64,000 bases of DNA from Rhyzopertha dominica (Eukaryota > Arthropoda > Insecta > Coleoptera > Bostrichidae), in NCBI GenBank assembly GCA_025024175.1, contig QCXZ01000001.1, positions 10,168,001-10,232,000 of the forward strand. The letters run 5' to 3'. The notes beneath the pieces were generated by a model. The model made no database searches. It was not told the DNA's origin and saw only the letters and a list, made by a program, of their open reading frames with translations. Both the position numbers and the translations under genes were made by a program. Each line of letters begins with the position of its first letter. Position 1 is the stretch's first letter. Positions 1 to 12,169 of the stretch are shown here, piece by piece.

Positions 1-1350
1 ATCCAATGCGGCTTGCTTAAATCTAACCAGAAATATAAAAGAAGTTTTGTAAAGGTATGCGCTGTCTACTAGGTATCTTCTAAAACAGGTTTTATTAGAA
101 AATGCGTCCACGTACAAGAAAAAACGGTTCGTATCAAAATTTTCGATTCGTACAGCTCCAGTTCTGTGCATGAGGGGGTGTGTTAAGATGTGGATAGCAA
201 AAATCGAATCTCTAGTACTCATATATGAAATGAAACTAAATAATTAAATTTTAACATCGTTTTAATGAGGTAATAGGAATATTCTGTAATAAAATAAAAT
301 TTACCTATCAAGGGAAGTGTGAAATATCTCAATATATTTGACTAGTTGGCTATAAACGATCCTGAGTTTTTATACTTTTAGGTAAAGTAGCTTCGACAGT
401 CCTAAGAAGCCTACATAACGTATTCTTCATGTCAATAGAATCATAACCGTAAAGGAAATTAAGAAATCGCCATGCCTGATGGAATTTTGAGCCCCCAATA
501 CCAACAGGGTTGTAGTTCTCTTTCTATAAAATTACGCCAGTCTCATAACAATGATGGATATTTTTCATATTAAGTCTCAATTTTCGATGAGCTATTGCTT
601 TTTAACCTGCTTAACCGTAGTAAAATATTTATATTTTGGTGTAGTTGTTGAAGGAACACATATTTATTGCATATGAAACTCCACTTCTTATGTGGTAAGT
701 ACCTATTTTTAAATATCTGCAATGGCAGAATAATAATATATGATAAATTTTGTGCTTTTATAATTTCCTACGAATTTAATGCAAAAAAAAGTTATATGTA
801 GATAACTACAATATGCTCAATAGTATACACGTTGGTATACATTTTCTCATAGATACGTCCAAATTCTAAATGAAAGAGTAAATTAGCAGAATAATGGCAT
901 ATATCAAATATTTCTTTTGCAACGGTTTTGATTCACAAGGTGTTAATACTAAGTTATTATTGCAAAAATACTACCTACAAGTTAACAATAGCGTCTAAAT
1001 TGGTGTACTTATATTAAGATGTCTTACATGATTTCAGGATGGCGTATGCTATTACTAGCAAACGCTTTTGTTAACAAGATTATCCTGTAGAGAACGCTTA
1101 GATAACAAATTTCATGTTGTGGATATAAGAAGAGTGGGATAAATCTATAATAGGGGTGTTAGTTGTGATATTAATCTTGCGATGTCTCAAGTTTCAATTT
1201 AAAATGAACGGTTTAAGTTATTTTAAAATTCCTTAAAAAAAGTATTGTCATAATATGATGCAGTTGAGTTCTTTAGCAACTATACCTTATTATCCAATAA
1301 AAAGTCTGGTAACTGCTGAACGCAGTGTTATACCCTATACATACTACATG

Positions 1351-1351
<1 letters not shown>
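1..1351. other. AT-rich sequence, nothing recognised
   Basis: No open frame, RNA gene, terminal inverted repeat or transposon motif was recognised on either strand. Confidence 0.5.

Positions 1352-1402
<51 letters not shown>
1352..1402. repeat. (ATT)n microsatellite
   Basis: About 17 uninterrupted TTA/ATT units. A short open frame across it encodes only poly-isoleucine and is an artefact. Similar ATT tails end LINE copies (one is seen at about 59.61-59.63 kb), so this may be a LINE tail, but no LINE sequence is visible upstream. Confidence 0.95.
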
Positions 1403-1403
<1 letters not shown>

Positions 1404-4190
1404 TCTGGCGCGTCATACACTTCATAACATGCACAATATCCATCTAATAATATAAGCAAGCCTGTTTTTTAAAATGTTACACACTGAATTAATTAACATT
1501 AGAACTAAAATTAAAGATTAATACATTCCTACTGAGGGAACCAATGATATCTGAGATTATAACCAATCAGAGGCAGTACTGAAGTTTCCTAAGTGAATGA
1601 AATGCACCTGTACCTGCAGTTAAAGGTTAATAAAGTGCATATCACTATGTCATATCTAGGTCTCAGGTGGGAATCCTTATTGCTTTAATTTGCAAAAAAA
1701 GTCAATAACGCTTCTAGGTAATGGAAAAAGTATACCATTCCGTAGCAAGAACATAAAGGTTCAGATAGAGTTTGCCCACATTGTTAATTGAATTGTTCAC
1801 ATTTACACCTAATGAAGTAGTCATGTAGGTACTGATCTTTCCGGAATACATTAAAGCTAACTTTTTTAGCTCGGGGCAAGTTGTTTTTGTCTAAGATCTG
1901 CTGTTATGGGTAATAACAAATCGCCTCTTTAATGTCCATGTAATTAGAATGACAACGCTCTTGTGTACCTATCTTGACAATAAACTTCGTCAAAAGAACA
2001 TTTCACTTATTTATGCTTCTGAATTTTCGTTATTCTTGATTTATCTAAAATCATTACATTATAACAAGACAGCCTTCCCTGGTGCATTAAGAGCAATGTG
2101 TAGTATACGGCGGAAACAAGGAGAAGTAATTTATGTTTGATTTTGGCTAATGTGAGATGGGTTGTTCCTCTGCAATATACTGTAAGGTAGGCTGTGAAGG
2201 GGAAAATTTCCTTAGGCATGCTTTCCATAGTAAACATTTTTATATTTATAAAACACGTTATCCTGAAATTGAATAACTGTAGGAAATACTAACCATAATA
2301 ACAAGTTTTACTCATATTTACACTCTTTTTATTGGTTTAATGTTGTCGATTTACGCGTTTCACATACAATATGCGATTTTCTATAAATTTACAAAATTAC
2401 CTATCAATTATGCTTTTGTCCGCAAAGTTACGTCTTTTGTTCAAATTCTTAGTATTTTATATAGGTGTATTTGATCCTTTTTCTTATTTGACACTAATTT
2501 GCCGATGTATGTACTTACTGTTTCATAAATTTGGAGGCTTTTAAAGAAGAAAACATCATTCGATCATGTAATACATGCTCATCGATTTTGAAATAGCTAA
2601 TGGTGCCCTTTTTTGTCAGAAGTTCATTTCTTTAATAAATATGTAGACATTTTTCAAGTGATCTCCATTAATTGGTAAAAAGACGTGATAATTTGATAGA
2701 ATTTGAAGAAGAAGGCATCACATTAATATCTGCACTAAAAATCAAAGTAAATGTATCTGCCATATATTATTGTAGTTATTTGATTTTTGTTTATTCTATA
2801 TTAGAACCATAATAGTATTAATGCTGCTGCACATACAATTAACTGACAACGTCTTTTAGCTTTAACTATTAGAATGGGGTTCAGTGACGATACATTGGGT
2901 TTACAAATAATGCATAAATGTGCAAGTTTTAGGGAGAAAAGGCATGAAAAGTTATCTAAAGCACATAAAAACTACTTGTTGTCTTATGTTTCTCCTGTGT
3001 AAAGCTCGTGTGTATGATGCATATTTAAATATCAGTGCGTACCTACTTTAGCTTCCCCATAGCTCCCGCTACCACTATGTAGAAATGAATGACAAATTAA
3101 ACGGGCACGATATTGTCCAGTTTGATAGCCTCAAGAAAATAAAATATTAATTTCTTATTTACTTCAATGTTAAACTGTGTATTAATACTTATAAAATATA
3201 TATTACAGTTATTCTTTTGGATAAATCAGAGATTAATTCGTCATATTAAAGTATTTGAATAGCAATAGCAAGAAATTACGTTCACACAACATACTATAAG
3301 GCTTTTATGTCAGTTTAACATAAGAAGTTTAATGCCCTTGGAATGAGAGCGAACTAGGAGGCTTTCAATATTGGAAGTATTAGTTTAATGATAATATATA
3401 AACGGGTTTGAATACTTTTCGACAAATACCTATCCGTTATATTTCTCCTCACCTTTTTCAAGAATTTACTGGAGAAACAGATTTTTCTTGAATGCTATGC
3501 TACATATTCCTGGTTGTAAGTATCAAAACGTTACCTACAATTTGTTAGATTTACTTGCTCTAAGTATTCAAATATCTACATGAATAAGCAATGCGAGTCC
3601 ATTTTCAACAAACAAAAACACAAGTAGTCTTAAAGTTCACATCTTTACCGTTACAAACTTTTTCCAGCTGTAATAATAAGTGAGATGTCTAAAAGGAATT
3701 TAGGGTGTAGTGTGTAATAAACAGGAATATTGTTGATGAATAAATTGTAATACTTTAGAAAGCAAATGCCTTATAGCGATTATCTGCTACCATTTCACCC
3801 CTACAGCTCGCCGTGTCTTCGATTACGGCCTTTCAACCAACCGATTCAGCTGGTTATGGTCATAATCTTGTTCGAAACCAATTTGGATGCTCATTCAGCA
3901 AATGTTTCGGGTTATCAATTTGTTTGTTGTAGATTATCACATGAATATAATAGCAATATGTATTTTTCCCTCCATCATTAAGACCTGTATAAGTATAGCA
4001 TATTATAGAGAGAAACAGGTAACAATATAAGTAAGGGAAAATGGCAAAGTAATCTCGTTATATTTTTATCCATGTCAAACGCTCTATATGCTATATGAGC
4101 ATAAAATACAGAAAGATAATTGATTAAAATCAAACATTAGTCAATGTCAATACCGATTGCTAGTTGATGAGACTATTCATAACACATCAT
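1403..4190. other. AT-rich sequence, nothing recognised
   Basis: Only short random open frames. No transposon protein motif, RNA gene or clear repeat was seen. Confidence 0.45.
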
Positions 4191-5560
4191 GAAGTAGATT
4201 TTCGAGTAGTTTAGTTCTTTTAAACACATTTTCATCGTTCCTGATCGACTGTTTGCTTCTGCTCTCTCAATTTGCTTCTTGTTATTACTTAGAGACATAT
4301 GTACTGCTAATTAGACAAAAAGTATGCTGCGTCATAATTTAAATAAGCAAGTGTTAGGAAGATAAACAACGAAACCGCGTCATTTTTCTATTTGTCAATT
4401 ACCCTAAATGCTATGATAGATGACGGTAATAAGCAACTTCTCAACATATAATAAATGCTAGTTATATTTATTAAAGCCCAAACAATACTCATTTAAGTAC
4501 ATTACTTCAATCGCAAGAAATATATGCTTTTAGACGAACAGAATTAGTTAAAAAGCAGGCAATTTTAACATTATTTAATATAATTAACACGCAGAAACTA
4601 ATAAAAACGGGAATTCACGATATACAACGAAGTACGACACAGTATATTTTTCAGTAGTCTAGTTGTCTTAAACACATTTTTACCGTGCTTCATCAGCTTG
4701 CTCCATTTATGATTATCAACATACACAGCATCAAGTATTTTTCCAAATTAAGCGTACGAGTATTGCTCATTTTAGAGAAAAAAAAAACATGTAGTAGCAT
4801 AATTTAAGCAATCTAGTGCAAAAATAATGAAAAAACACGCCAATTTTTTTTATATATTTAAAACGTTCCATATGATGTGAAAACACAATTTCGTTTATTC
4901 TAATTCTACTTCAATCGCTTGAAATCCATTCTTTTATATAAACAGAATTGACTACGTTCACGACATATGGAGTACGAGGGTGGTTTTAGGAAATCATAGA
5001 TTTTTGCTAGTCTAGTAGCATGTAGCTGATTGTTATTTATTACATCAAATACCCTGTATGCTATGATAGATGACGGTAACAAGCAACTTCTCAACCTACA
5101 AGATTGATAACTGACAAGCGAGTTATATTTAATAAAGTACCAACAAAAGTCAATTAATTATATTATTTCAATTTAATTACAATTACATGAAATATATGCT
5201 TTTCGATGAACAGAATTAGTTAAAAAAAGCTGACAATTTTAACATTATTCATTACAATCAGCATGCATAAACTAATTAAAAAGGAAAATCACGATATACA
5301 ACGAAGTATAGTGTGTTTTTTATTAGTTTACCTGCCTTAAACACATTCTTACCGTGTATGTTTTGGTCTTCAGCTTGTTCCTTCTATGACTCTCAATAGA
5401 CCTAGTAGCAAGTATTTCATTTATTCTAATATAACTTCAATCACTTGAAATCCATTCTTTTATATAAACAGAGTTAACTAACAGTCGTAGATTTATGCTA
5501 GTTTAATAATTTTAAACTTATATTCACCGTTTTGCTTAGCTATCTGAAGTCAGAGTTTAC
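4190..5560. repeat. Old degenerate tandem duplication, period about 650 bp
   Basis: Blocks recur in order. ATGCTATGATAGATGACGG occurs at about 4408 and 5058, each followed by AAGCAACTTCTCAAC. GAACAGAATTAGTTAAAAA and CACGATATACAACGAAGTA also occur twice at a similar offset. A segment reading AAATCCATTCTTTTATATAA occurs near 4922 and 5448. A TTAAACACATTYT...ACCG motif appears four times (about 4215, 4668, 5336, 5510), so a smaller unit is nested within. No coding capacity was seen. It directly precedes a younger tandem array. Confidence 0.75.
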
Positions 5561-5576
5561 ATTATGTATTCACATG

Positions 5577-6437
5577 CTGCTGGCTTTAGTTTCATATTTA
5601 GTACATTTTTTTAATGGAATCGCAAACCTGCTGTGGATTAGCCTAGGTTGTGAAATGACAGTTATTTAGCTCTATTAAGTCGTGGTGTAAACTTTATTTG
5701 ATGTTTTTGCCACACAATCACGGCTTAAATCTATTAATACTCTTAATATTAGTTTGTTTATCCTTATTTCCAGATAACTGATAATCATTGTGTGCTGGTG
5801 GCTTTAGTTCCTTATTTAGTGCATTTTTTTAAGAAATCGCACACCTGCTGTGGATTAGCCTAGGTTGTGAAATGACAGTTATTTAGCTCAATTAAGTCGT
5901 GCTGTAACCGTTATTTGACGTTTTTGCCACAAAATCACGGTTCAAATCTAGGAATACTCTTAGTATTAATTTGTTTATTCTCATTCCAGATAACTGATAA
6001 TTATTGCATGCTAGTGGCTTTAATTTCTTATCTAGTGCATTTTTAAAGAAATCGTAAACCTGCTGTGGATTAGCCTAGGTTGTGAAATGACAATTATTTA
6101 GCTCAATTAAGCCGTGCTGTAAACGTTATTTGATGTTTTTGCCACAAAATCACGGTTCATATCTATGGATACTCTTAATATTAATTTGTTTATTCTTATT
6201 CCAGATAACTGATAATCATTGCATGCTGGTGGCTTTAGATTCTTATTTAGTGCATTTAATTAAGAAGTCGCAAACCTGCTGTGGATTAGCCTAGGTTGTG
6301 AAATGACAGTTATTTAGCTCAATTAAGTCGCGCTGTAACCGTTATTTGACGTTTTTGCCACATAATCACGGTTCAAATCTATGAATACTCTTAATATTAA
6401 TTTGTTTATTCTTATTCCAGATAACTGATAATCATTG
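5577..6437. repeat. Four-copy ~216-bp tandem (satellite-like) array
   Basis: Units start near 5582, 5800, 6016 and 6231 at GGCTTTA, with periods of 218, 216 and 215 bp. Each contains AACCTGCTGTGGATTAGCC or a near copy, then TTGTGAAATGACA, a TTTTTGCCACA block and CCAGATAACTGATAA. The copies differ by a few percent with small indels. The array ends abruptly at ATAATCATTG (6437). No coding capacity was seen. It may be a satellite seed or the internal tandem repeats of a non-autonomous element. Confidence 0.95.
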
Positions 6438-6671
6438 AAACCCTCCAGCTGGCCACAACGAAAATCCATTGTATGAAATATGACAAAAAAAATAGTATAT
6501 AACCATAGAAAAACATGGGCATAGGTAATTATTAACCATTTACTGTCAAAATGTGCTCCCTAAGTGGACTTAGCGGTAAGTTTTACCTAATATCCCATCT
6601 CAGTTTAAAAATGATAAATTGATGAGTGGCCCTACTCTTAAATAGACAAGAATAACGGCCGTTAGGTAAGT

Positions 6672-6905
6672 TTGCGTTTGGCGCAGCGGTAAGGTGTTGG
6701 ACTGCCATACCGGAGGTAGCGGGTTCAAATCCAGCATTCGGCATAGTAAAAAAATCCCGCCTACCCCTGTCCTGGGGGTTGCCTATATATAGAGCGTGGA
6801 CCGCGGTACTAACCCCCACCATCATAACAATGGTTAGGAGTACATCGGTCATATCGCCATGCATATATATACAATAGCAATACGTGGTAATAGCAAATAA
6901 ATATT
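6672..6905 (+). mobile_element. tRNA-derived SINE (head plus body)
   Basis: A tRNA-like head (6672-6746) carries a Pol III A box (TGGCGCAGCGG, from 6679) and a perfect B box (GGTTCAAATCC, 6722-6732). The cloverleaf is only partly kept. A weak anticodon stem would present GCC, and the T-arm has one mismatch. The acceptor halves do not pair, so this is a SINE head and not a working tRNA. The body runs through an ATATATAGAGCGTGG stretch toward about 6905, where AATAAATATT may be the tail. The antisense frame reads PNAGFEPATSG, a spurious peptide typical of tRNA-like SINE heads. The 3' boundary is uncertain. Confidence 0.75.
6679..6732 (+). promoter_or_regulatory. Internal RNA polymerase III A and B boxes
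   Basis: The A box is at 6679-6689 and the B box at 6722-6732, about 43 bp apart, which is the usual spacing in tRNA genes and tRNA-derived SINEs. They would bind TFIIIC and direct Pol III transcription of the SINE. Confidence 0.7.
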
Positions 6906-7086
6906 TCATATCAATTACACATCAGCAACCCACCTTCGCTGATATTGTCTGTCCCCCATCTCATTAGGGCGTAAAAGCCTCAGTCAGAAACATGCTGCTA
7001 TAAAATACAAATGTCAGTCACAGTTCACATCTCATTCCATCACACCGAATTCAACAAAAGTCGAATAAAAATAACCGTATGAACGT

Positions 7087-7510
7087 CATATTTCTCATCC
7101 CGTCACATTCAGCAAAAATAATCGAAAATTAAAAAAATTTTTGATCGCGAATTACACACATGCTCGATTGGACTAATATGCAAATGCGTAATTTTGCGCC
7201 CTCAAACGCCCCCTACTGGCTATAAACAACTCAAAAGGTATTATTTTCAATATAGCAGCAATATTAAATCCTTAATCCGGGGAAAATGAATGCATCTATT
7301 TATCAACATGCAAATTCAAATCATTTTTTTTTAATAATAAGTTACTATTTATCAACATGCAAATTCTAATTATATTTCTCATCCCGTCACATTCAGCAAA
7401 ATAATCGAAAAATTAAAAAATTTTGATCGCTATTACGCTCGATTGGGCTAATATGCAAATGCGTAAGTTTGCGCCCTCAAACGCCCCCTACTGGCTAATA
7501 TGCAAATGAG
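7087..7510. repeat. Partial tandem duplication of a ~140-bp repeat
   Basis: A block from TTTCTCATCCCGTCACATTC to CGCCCCCTACTGGC occurs at 7090-7220 and again at 7375-7494. A shorter block, TTTATCAACATGCAAATTC, occurs at about 7299 and 7348. The copies keep their order, so this is a local duplication or two copies of one non-autonomous element. No coding potential. Confidence 0.85.
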
Positions 7511-8630
7511 TGATACAGAAGTCTCATCAGAGGCCTACTTATACATATCGTTAGGATCTTCTAAAATTATTTCTTCATCCAATATTTCATCAGGCTCATC
7601 ATTTATGACTTCGAAGTTGTCTTCTTCACATTCACATTTTGCCACTTTCTTTCAAAATTTGTATAAATACTAAAGGGTTTCGTCTTTCTCTTTAATTTAT
7701 TTAGATGTTTATATCAACCCTATCCCCTTTAATTTGTTAAACGTCGTTCATTTACAACCACAGACAGACAAGAATACCAAAAACACATTTTCTAACCCAT
7801 TTACTTGGAAACATTGGTTGGGGTTGATGCAGACAAAGATGACTCGTATCTTTAAAATGTCATTAGGTTTTGCGAGGCAAGAAGATGGATCCAAATAGTT
7901 TAATCAATTTGCCAATGAAACTGAATATTATTGTTATGGATAATGCACAGGAAAAACAAACAAAGACAAAAATTTTTTTTTTCGCAAGATATTTTGCTCC
8001 TTATGGTAAAAAGTATATTAACAAAGGAGAAAACACCTTTGTGTACCCCTAAGAACACATTTGAACATCACCATCGTAACCAGCTTATTTTTTTTACAAA
8101 AAAAAGACATTCGTTCCAAACTGGAGTAATTTTTCCACTTGTGTAATCAGTTCCAGCTTCGTTTACTGTACTAGATCGATTTTTTTTATCTTCACAATTT
8201 AGCAAAAATGCATGTGCATTAAATTTACACGCCCGACGAAGAAAACTTCGAAGTCAGAAAATATGTTATCGTTGAAATCTTTGATGAAAGCAAAAAAATA
8301 GTTTTGTGAGAAATAGTTATTATATTATTAACGTGATTGTTTGGACCCCGAAGATGAGTTGTAATTATATATAATATTTAAATTGTAAATTGTAAATTGT
8401 GTAAATATATGGGTTCCATTTATGGAAGTGTTTTTATTCCTAAAATACAAAGTTGCAGGTAGAAAATGTTTCCAGGATCTGTCTGTTCGGATTTTTGTGT
8501 ATCGTCTAAGTTTTCCTGTTTCAAATCCTGGATTAAAACCCACCTCTTGCAGTATGGGGCCTTTGTAGCACTTATAAGCCGTTTTCTCATTTTCAGCTAT
8601 ACCTGGTGTCAACAACTAAAACTTCATGTT
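7511..8630. other. No gene recognised
   Basis: AT-rich. A frame at 7870-8052 contains IIVMDNAQ, faintly like a DDE transposase second-Asp motif (VIVMDNA), but the flanking sequence does not support it. AAATTGTAAATTGTAAATTG near 8380 is a trivial short tandem. Confidence 0.4.
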
Positions 8631-8635
8631 ATTTA

Positions 8636-8740
8636 ATTTTTCCGAAAAGCCTTGTACATAACAAAACGTTAATTTACTTTGTGGTGATCTTTTACGACAA
8701 AAGAGTTGTGCTCTAACAAATAATGTCCTCATAAAGTGTA
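8636..8740 (-). mobile_element. Penelope-like element family A, short fragment
   Basis: The minus strand matches the RT-thumb/linker segment of family A seen at 43.4-43.7 kb (ATTATTTGTTAGAGCACAA, then GTAAATTAA... and a TACAAGGCTTTTCGGAAAAATT block), with the intervening part deleted. No domain survives. Confidence 0.65.
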
Positions 8741-10466
8741 TTTAAAGATTCACCGTGTTTGTGACTTAATAATAGGATTCATGATTTGCTTATTTTGTAT
8801 CACTATGCTCGGTTTTCATTTACTGACAGTTAATTATGGCAGAAAATAATTAAAATTCAAAAATATCTCCTTATATTTTTAATAATACAAATTAATAAAG
8901 AACCCTTAAACTAATCTCTTTTAACATAACTTGTACCATCTTCTTTACATATAACGTGTTCCTTTACAGTCTATGGAAGATGAAACGTCATAGAGTAGTC
9001 CAAAATAAGAGATATCTCCAGATATTACACACCATATCTAGCCCTAAATTTAAATATTATCTGCCATAATGCTGGCAAAAAGGAGTTTTGTTTCTGAAAC
9101 TAAAGACGTAATTAATGTGTGTTTTTTTGCAGCCACAATACAAATGCTACACTAACACACCCCAAAGATGGTTTGTTTAAGTTCATATTCGCAAAAAAAG
9201 ATCACTCTTACAATAATTTATAATATTCATAACTCTCTGCTAGCATGTATCTTGGCGTCTTATAATGTCTACCACTGAACATTTTTGGTTATGAAGCAAC
9301 GTTTAGAACAAAAATGATCTTACATAAATAATACATTTTTTGTGCACTTATTAAATAATTTTGCTATTTATTAAAACTTTTTTCTGTAAAAATATTTTTA
9401 TAAAACTTTTTTTCCTAAAAAACTTTAGACACCTATTCCAAATAAAACTGTTAAACATAGAACTTTTAAAAATAAAAATCTTAAAAATTAAACTTTTAAA
9501 AATACTTTTATAAACCACTCTTCCTTTTTGTTCTCTTAATGATACGCCCAGAATTGAAGTTTTTTCTCGTACGTTATCAATGATCATCGAAGCAACCTTG
9601 TCCTAGAGCATCTTTTATTTAAATATTCCATATGAAAATAATCTTGTACGAGTTTTAGAGTTGGCCTCTTTTATACCGAGAAAGAAGTATTACAACTTTC
9701 AACAACTTTTGCATGTTTGACTTGACTGGAACCTATTTAGAAGTTGTTAACCACCCAAATAATTGGTCTTTCTGTCCTGAACGAAACGTGTTTCTTATCC
9801 CCCTTTTTTGTTATTGTTATAGTTTTTTGTTTTGTACGTAACTTGAGACAAGTGAGCGAGGCTACGATATCTTCTTCTTAATCATTTCTACAGCGTAGTT
9901 TGACGTTTTCAAATTCTTTTATGCAACAGGTTTGACTGAATTAATTGCTGCTCTAAAAACGATTAACCAAACTATGTAAATATTGTTATCTTGCACTTTA
10001 GGATACTTGTTGCAACCCATTTTCTAAAGATTAAAATTGTGTTCACACTGATTAGGTAAAATGGTTCAATTTCGAGTTGCACAAGTTCTTGTACTTCGAG
10101 AATTCGGGTATATATCATTTTATGAAGATCTTTGCATCTTATCTGTTTGCGGCTACACGTTCTTTAATAATACTTCTCCATTGGTATAAAAAATCTAATT
10201 CTGTGGTGTTTTCATTTATACTGCACATATTTGATCCGTTTAAGTGTATTAATTTAGAAAATTGGTAAAAATAATTGTCAGATTTCGATGTAAGGAGTAG
10301 AGATACTGAAAAAAGATATCTAGATCAATATCAAACCTTGTAGTCAAAAAATATTTTGTTATATCAGTTATTATTATTAATAACTACTCATAATTTCAAA
10401 TAATTTAAAACAGAAAAGTGGAATGAATCTTATTTCTTCCAAAGTACTGAATTCAACTATTGCAGA
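8741..10466. other. No gene recognised
   Basis: AT-rich with A/T-tract strings near 9360-9510 that yield lysine/phenylalanine-rich pseudo-frames. No transposon or RNA signal was identified. Confidence 0.4.
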
Positions 10467-10645
10467 TCAGATTTTCGAAAGATTTTGAGATGTAAGCTTT
10501 CTAAGAGCTGACCTGTCTACCCCGAGCTTTTGTAATGCAGTGTTAGTAGAAGCAGTTGCTAAATATTCAGCGACGTTGGAGGTCGCTTTTGTAATCGCAC
10601 CTGTGCCATTAAACCGACCACAAAGCTCTAAAGCAGCAGGTAAAG
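10467..10645 (-). CDS. Unrecognised exon-like open frame
   Basis: A minus-strand open block of about 58 codons ends at a TGA (10467-10469). It contains GAITKATSNVAEYLATA and LQKLGVDRSALRKL, with compositional complexity above the surrounding AT-rich DNA. There is no start codon, and upstream is AT-rich non-coding sequence. It may be the last exon of a host gene or a transposon protein tail. The family was not recognised. It lies just downstream of DDE transposase fragments on the same strand, so a transposon origin is possible. Confidence 0.3.
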
Positions 10646-10799
10646 TTCATTCGGTTTATGTTCTCTCGGAAATTTAATAAAACAAAGATGTATAATTCAC
10701 GCACTTCAATATATAAATTTAACATGTTTGTCCATTACCTAAGTTATTCAAAAATAATACGTATTACATAACAAATCCTTGAATGCTGAAGAATGACTT

Positions 10800-11191
10800 T
10801 ATAGATCATCTTGCTTAATGTGTCTCTCTTATTCATCCATGTTTGGTCCAAATAGTATAGCTTTCTTTCGCGTTGTGCTTTTCTTGGATGTAGGTATTTT
10901 TTCAAGCAAACAATGTTGTTGTTTCAATAAGTTGCGATTTTATCTTTTCTTCTTTCTTCAATTCATGAAGTATTATGCCTACATTTTATAGATGTGGAAT
11001 ATCTGCATTTTCTTTAAGCGCAGATACGACATTTTGTTGAAATAAAAGAAGTGCACCTTTCTTCTAATTTGATTTTTGACGCCTTTTTCATCTGGTAATT
11101 TGTATTCGCCATCAGATTTAAGAGTTGGTGGACTGACATTATTACTTTTTTCTCCTTTGACAGTTGTATTTTTTTGCACACATTTCAACAA
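10800..11191 (-). mobile_element. DDE transposase remnant (LDETWVN-type)
   Basis: Two minus-strand pieces in different frames fit one transposase. The upstream piece (11191-10979) has KLPDEKGVKNQIRRKVHFF, resembling the linker before the catalytic domain. The downstream piece (about 10925-10800) has KLYYLDQTWMNKRDTLSKM, matching the first catalytic Asp block (YLDETWVN) of the eukaryotic IS630/Tc1-mariner-related DDE families. The essential Glu after Asp is Gln here. The second and third acidic residues are missing, so it is dead. It resembles the separate copy at 24.4-25.0 kb. Confidence 0.5.
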
Positions 11192-12114
11192 TAATATCTT
11201 TAAAAATTTGCAACATAGTATTTTGTATGCTCATTTTTTTCCATAATTAACCAATTAAATTAAATCCTTTTTGTGAAAAAATCCGAAAAAATTGGACATT
11301 TTTATACGCTGCAGCTACAGCTTAATCCTCATCTGTTATACCACTGAATTCCCAGATCCATTTTTTCTCATTTTTTTACCGACAAACCAAGCAAAGCGTG
11401 TCCGAACCCAAAGAGATAGCGGAAGCCAATCTTTCGTATTTCATATTACCGAACGGTCCATGTAGCACGTCTTTAAATAAACCAAATTTGACGCTTGACT
11501 GAACGCGCAGCAATAAAATCTTAAAGAAATGGGTCACAGAATCGGAACTAAGATTTTACGCTAGGGATTTATTGCCGTTTGAAGCAGTATAGATTACAAA
11601 GACGAAAATATCCATAGGAAGGCCCGACGCATTATGTTAAAGGGGAACGTTGTTGACTTTCATCCGGGCGTTATGTGTAATTTATTCGCAAACAGATCGG
11701 TTTATGCCCGAACACACTGGCGAGAGATTTATCTCGCCCGGAACGAGATGTAATAGTCGTGTTAAAAATNTATGCCGTTTTTGTGTGTGGTGTCAGCGGG
11801 AGCTGAAATAATCTTGTTCGTAAGTCTGAAGCCCANCTGAACACAAAACATAGGAATGGTGACGTGAAGATTAAACGTGATGGGGATGTCTGAACTGAAG
11901 AAGTCAAATGCTATTCCCTAACTGATGACCCCTGATATTCTTAGAGTTTACAAGGTAAAATTTTAGAATGAGGCAGTTTATTATAATTATATATTCTTAT
12001 GAAANTTTTTAATACATTATACAGTACCGTTGATTTCATGCCACTACGGCCTGCTTTTATAAAAGCGTTGAAAGAAAAAATATTTGAATTCAACGATAGA
12101 GATCTCGCATTTGC
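11192..12114. other. Moderate-GC unique block, conserved-element-like
   Basis: Between about 11340 and 11900 the composition is less AT-rich and complex, with no long frame, no inverted ends and no transposon motif. It includes homeodomain-like core sites (for example TGTAATTTATTCG near 11675). Low-repeat non-coding sequence of this kind can be a regulatory element, but conservation cannot be tested here. It contains three isolated N bases. Confidence 0.25.
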
Positions 12115-12161
12115 GCTCTATCCAGAATAGATACACACATGTATATATCTATTATGGATAG
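12115..12161. repeat. Short imperfect palindrome
   Basis: CTCTATCCAGAATAGATA pairs with TATCTATTATGGATAGAG around a short ACACATGTAT centre. It sits at the 3' boundary of the adjacent minus-strand LINE, so it may mark a 3' UTR hairpin or the junction of another repeat. Confidence 0.7.
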
Positions 12162-12169
12162 AGTATTGA

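Noticed and set aside
1255..1455. Poly-isoleucine frame
   Set aside because: Produced by the (ATT)n microsatellite.
6672..6746. Functional tRNA-Gly(GCC)
   Set aside because: A and B boxes are good, but the acceptor halves do not pair and the sequence continues into a SINE body.
6583..6909. 108-codon minus-strand frame containing PNAGFEPATSG
   Set aside because: It is antisense to the tRNA-like head of a SINE. This peptide arises from the B box and is a known annotation artefact.
7870..8052. Possible DDE transposase second-Asp block (IIVMDNAQ)
   Set aside because: Only eight residues resemble the motif. The YHS that should follow is absent and neither flank continues the family pattern.
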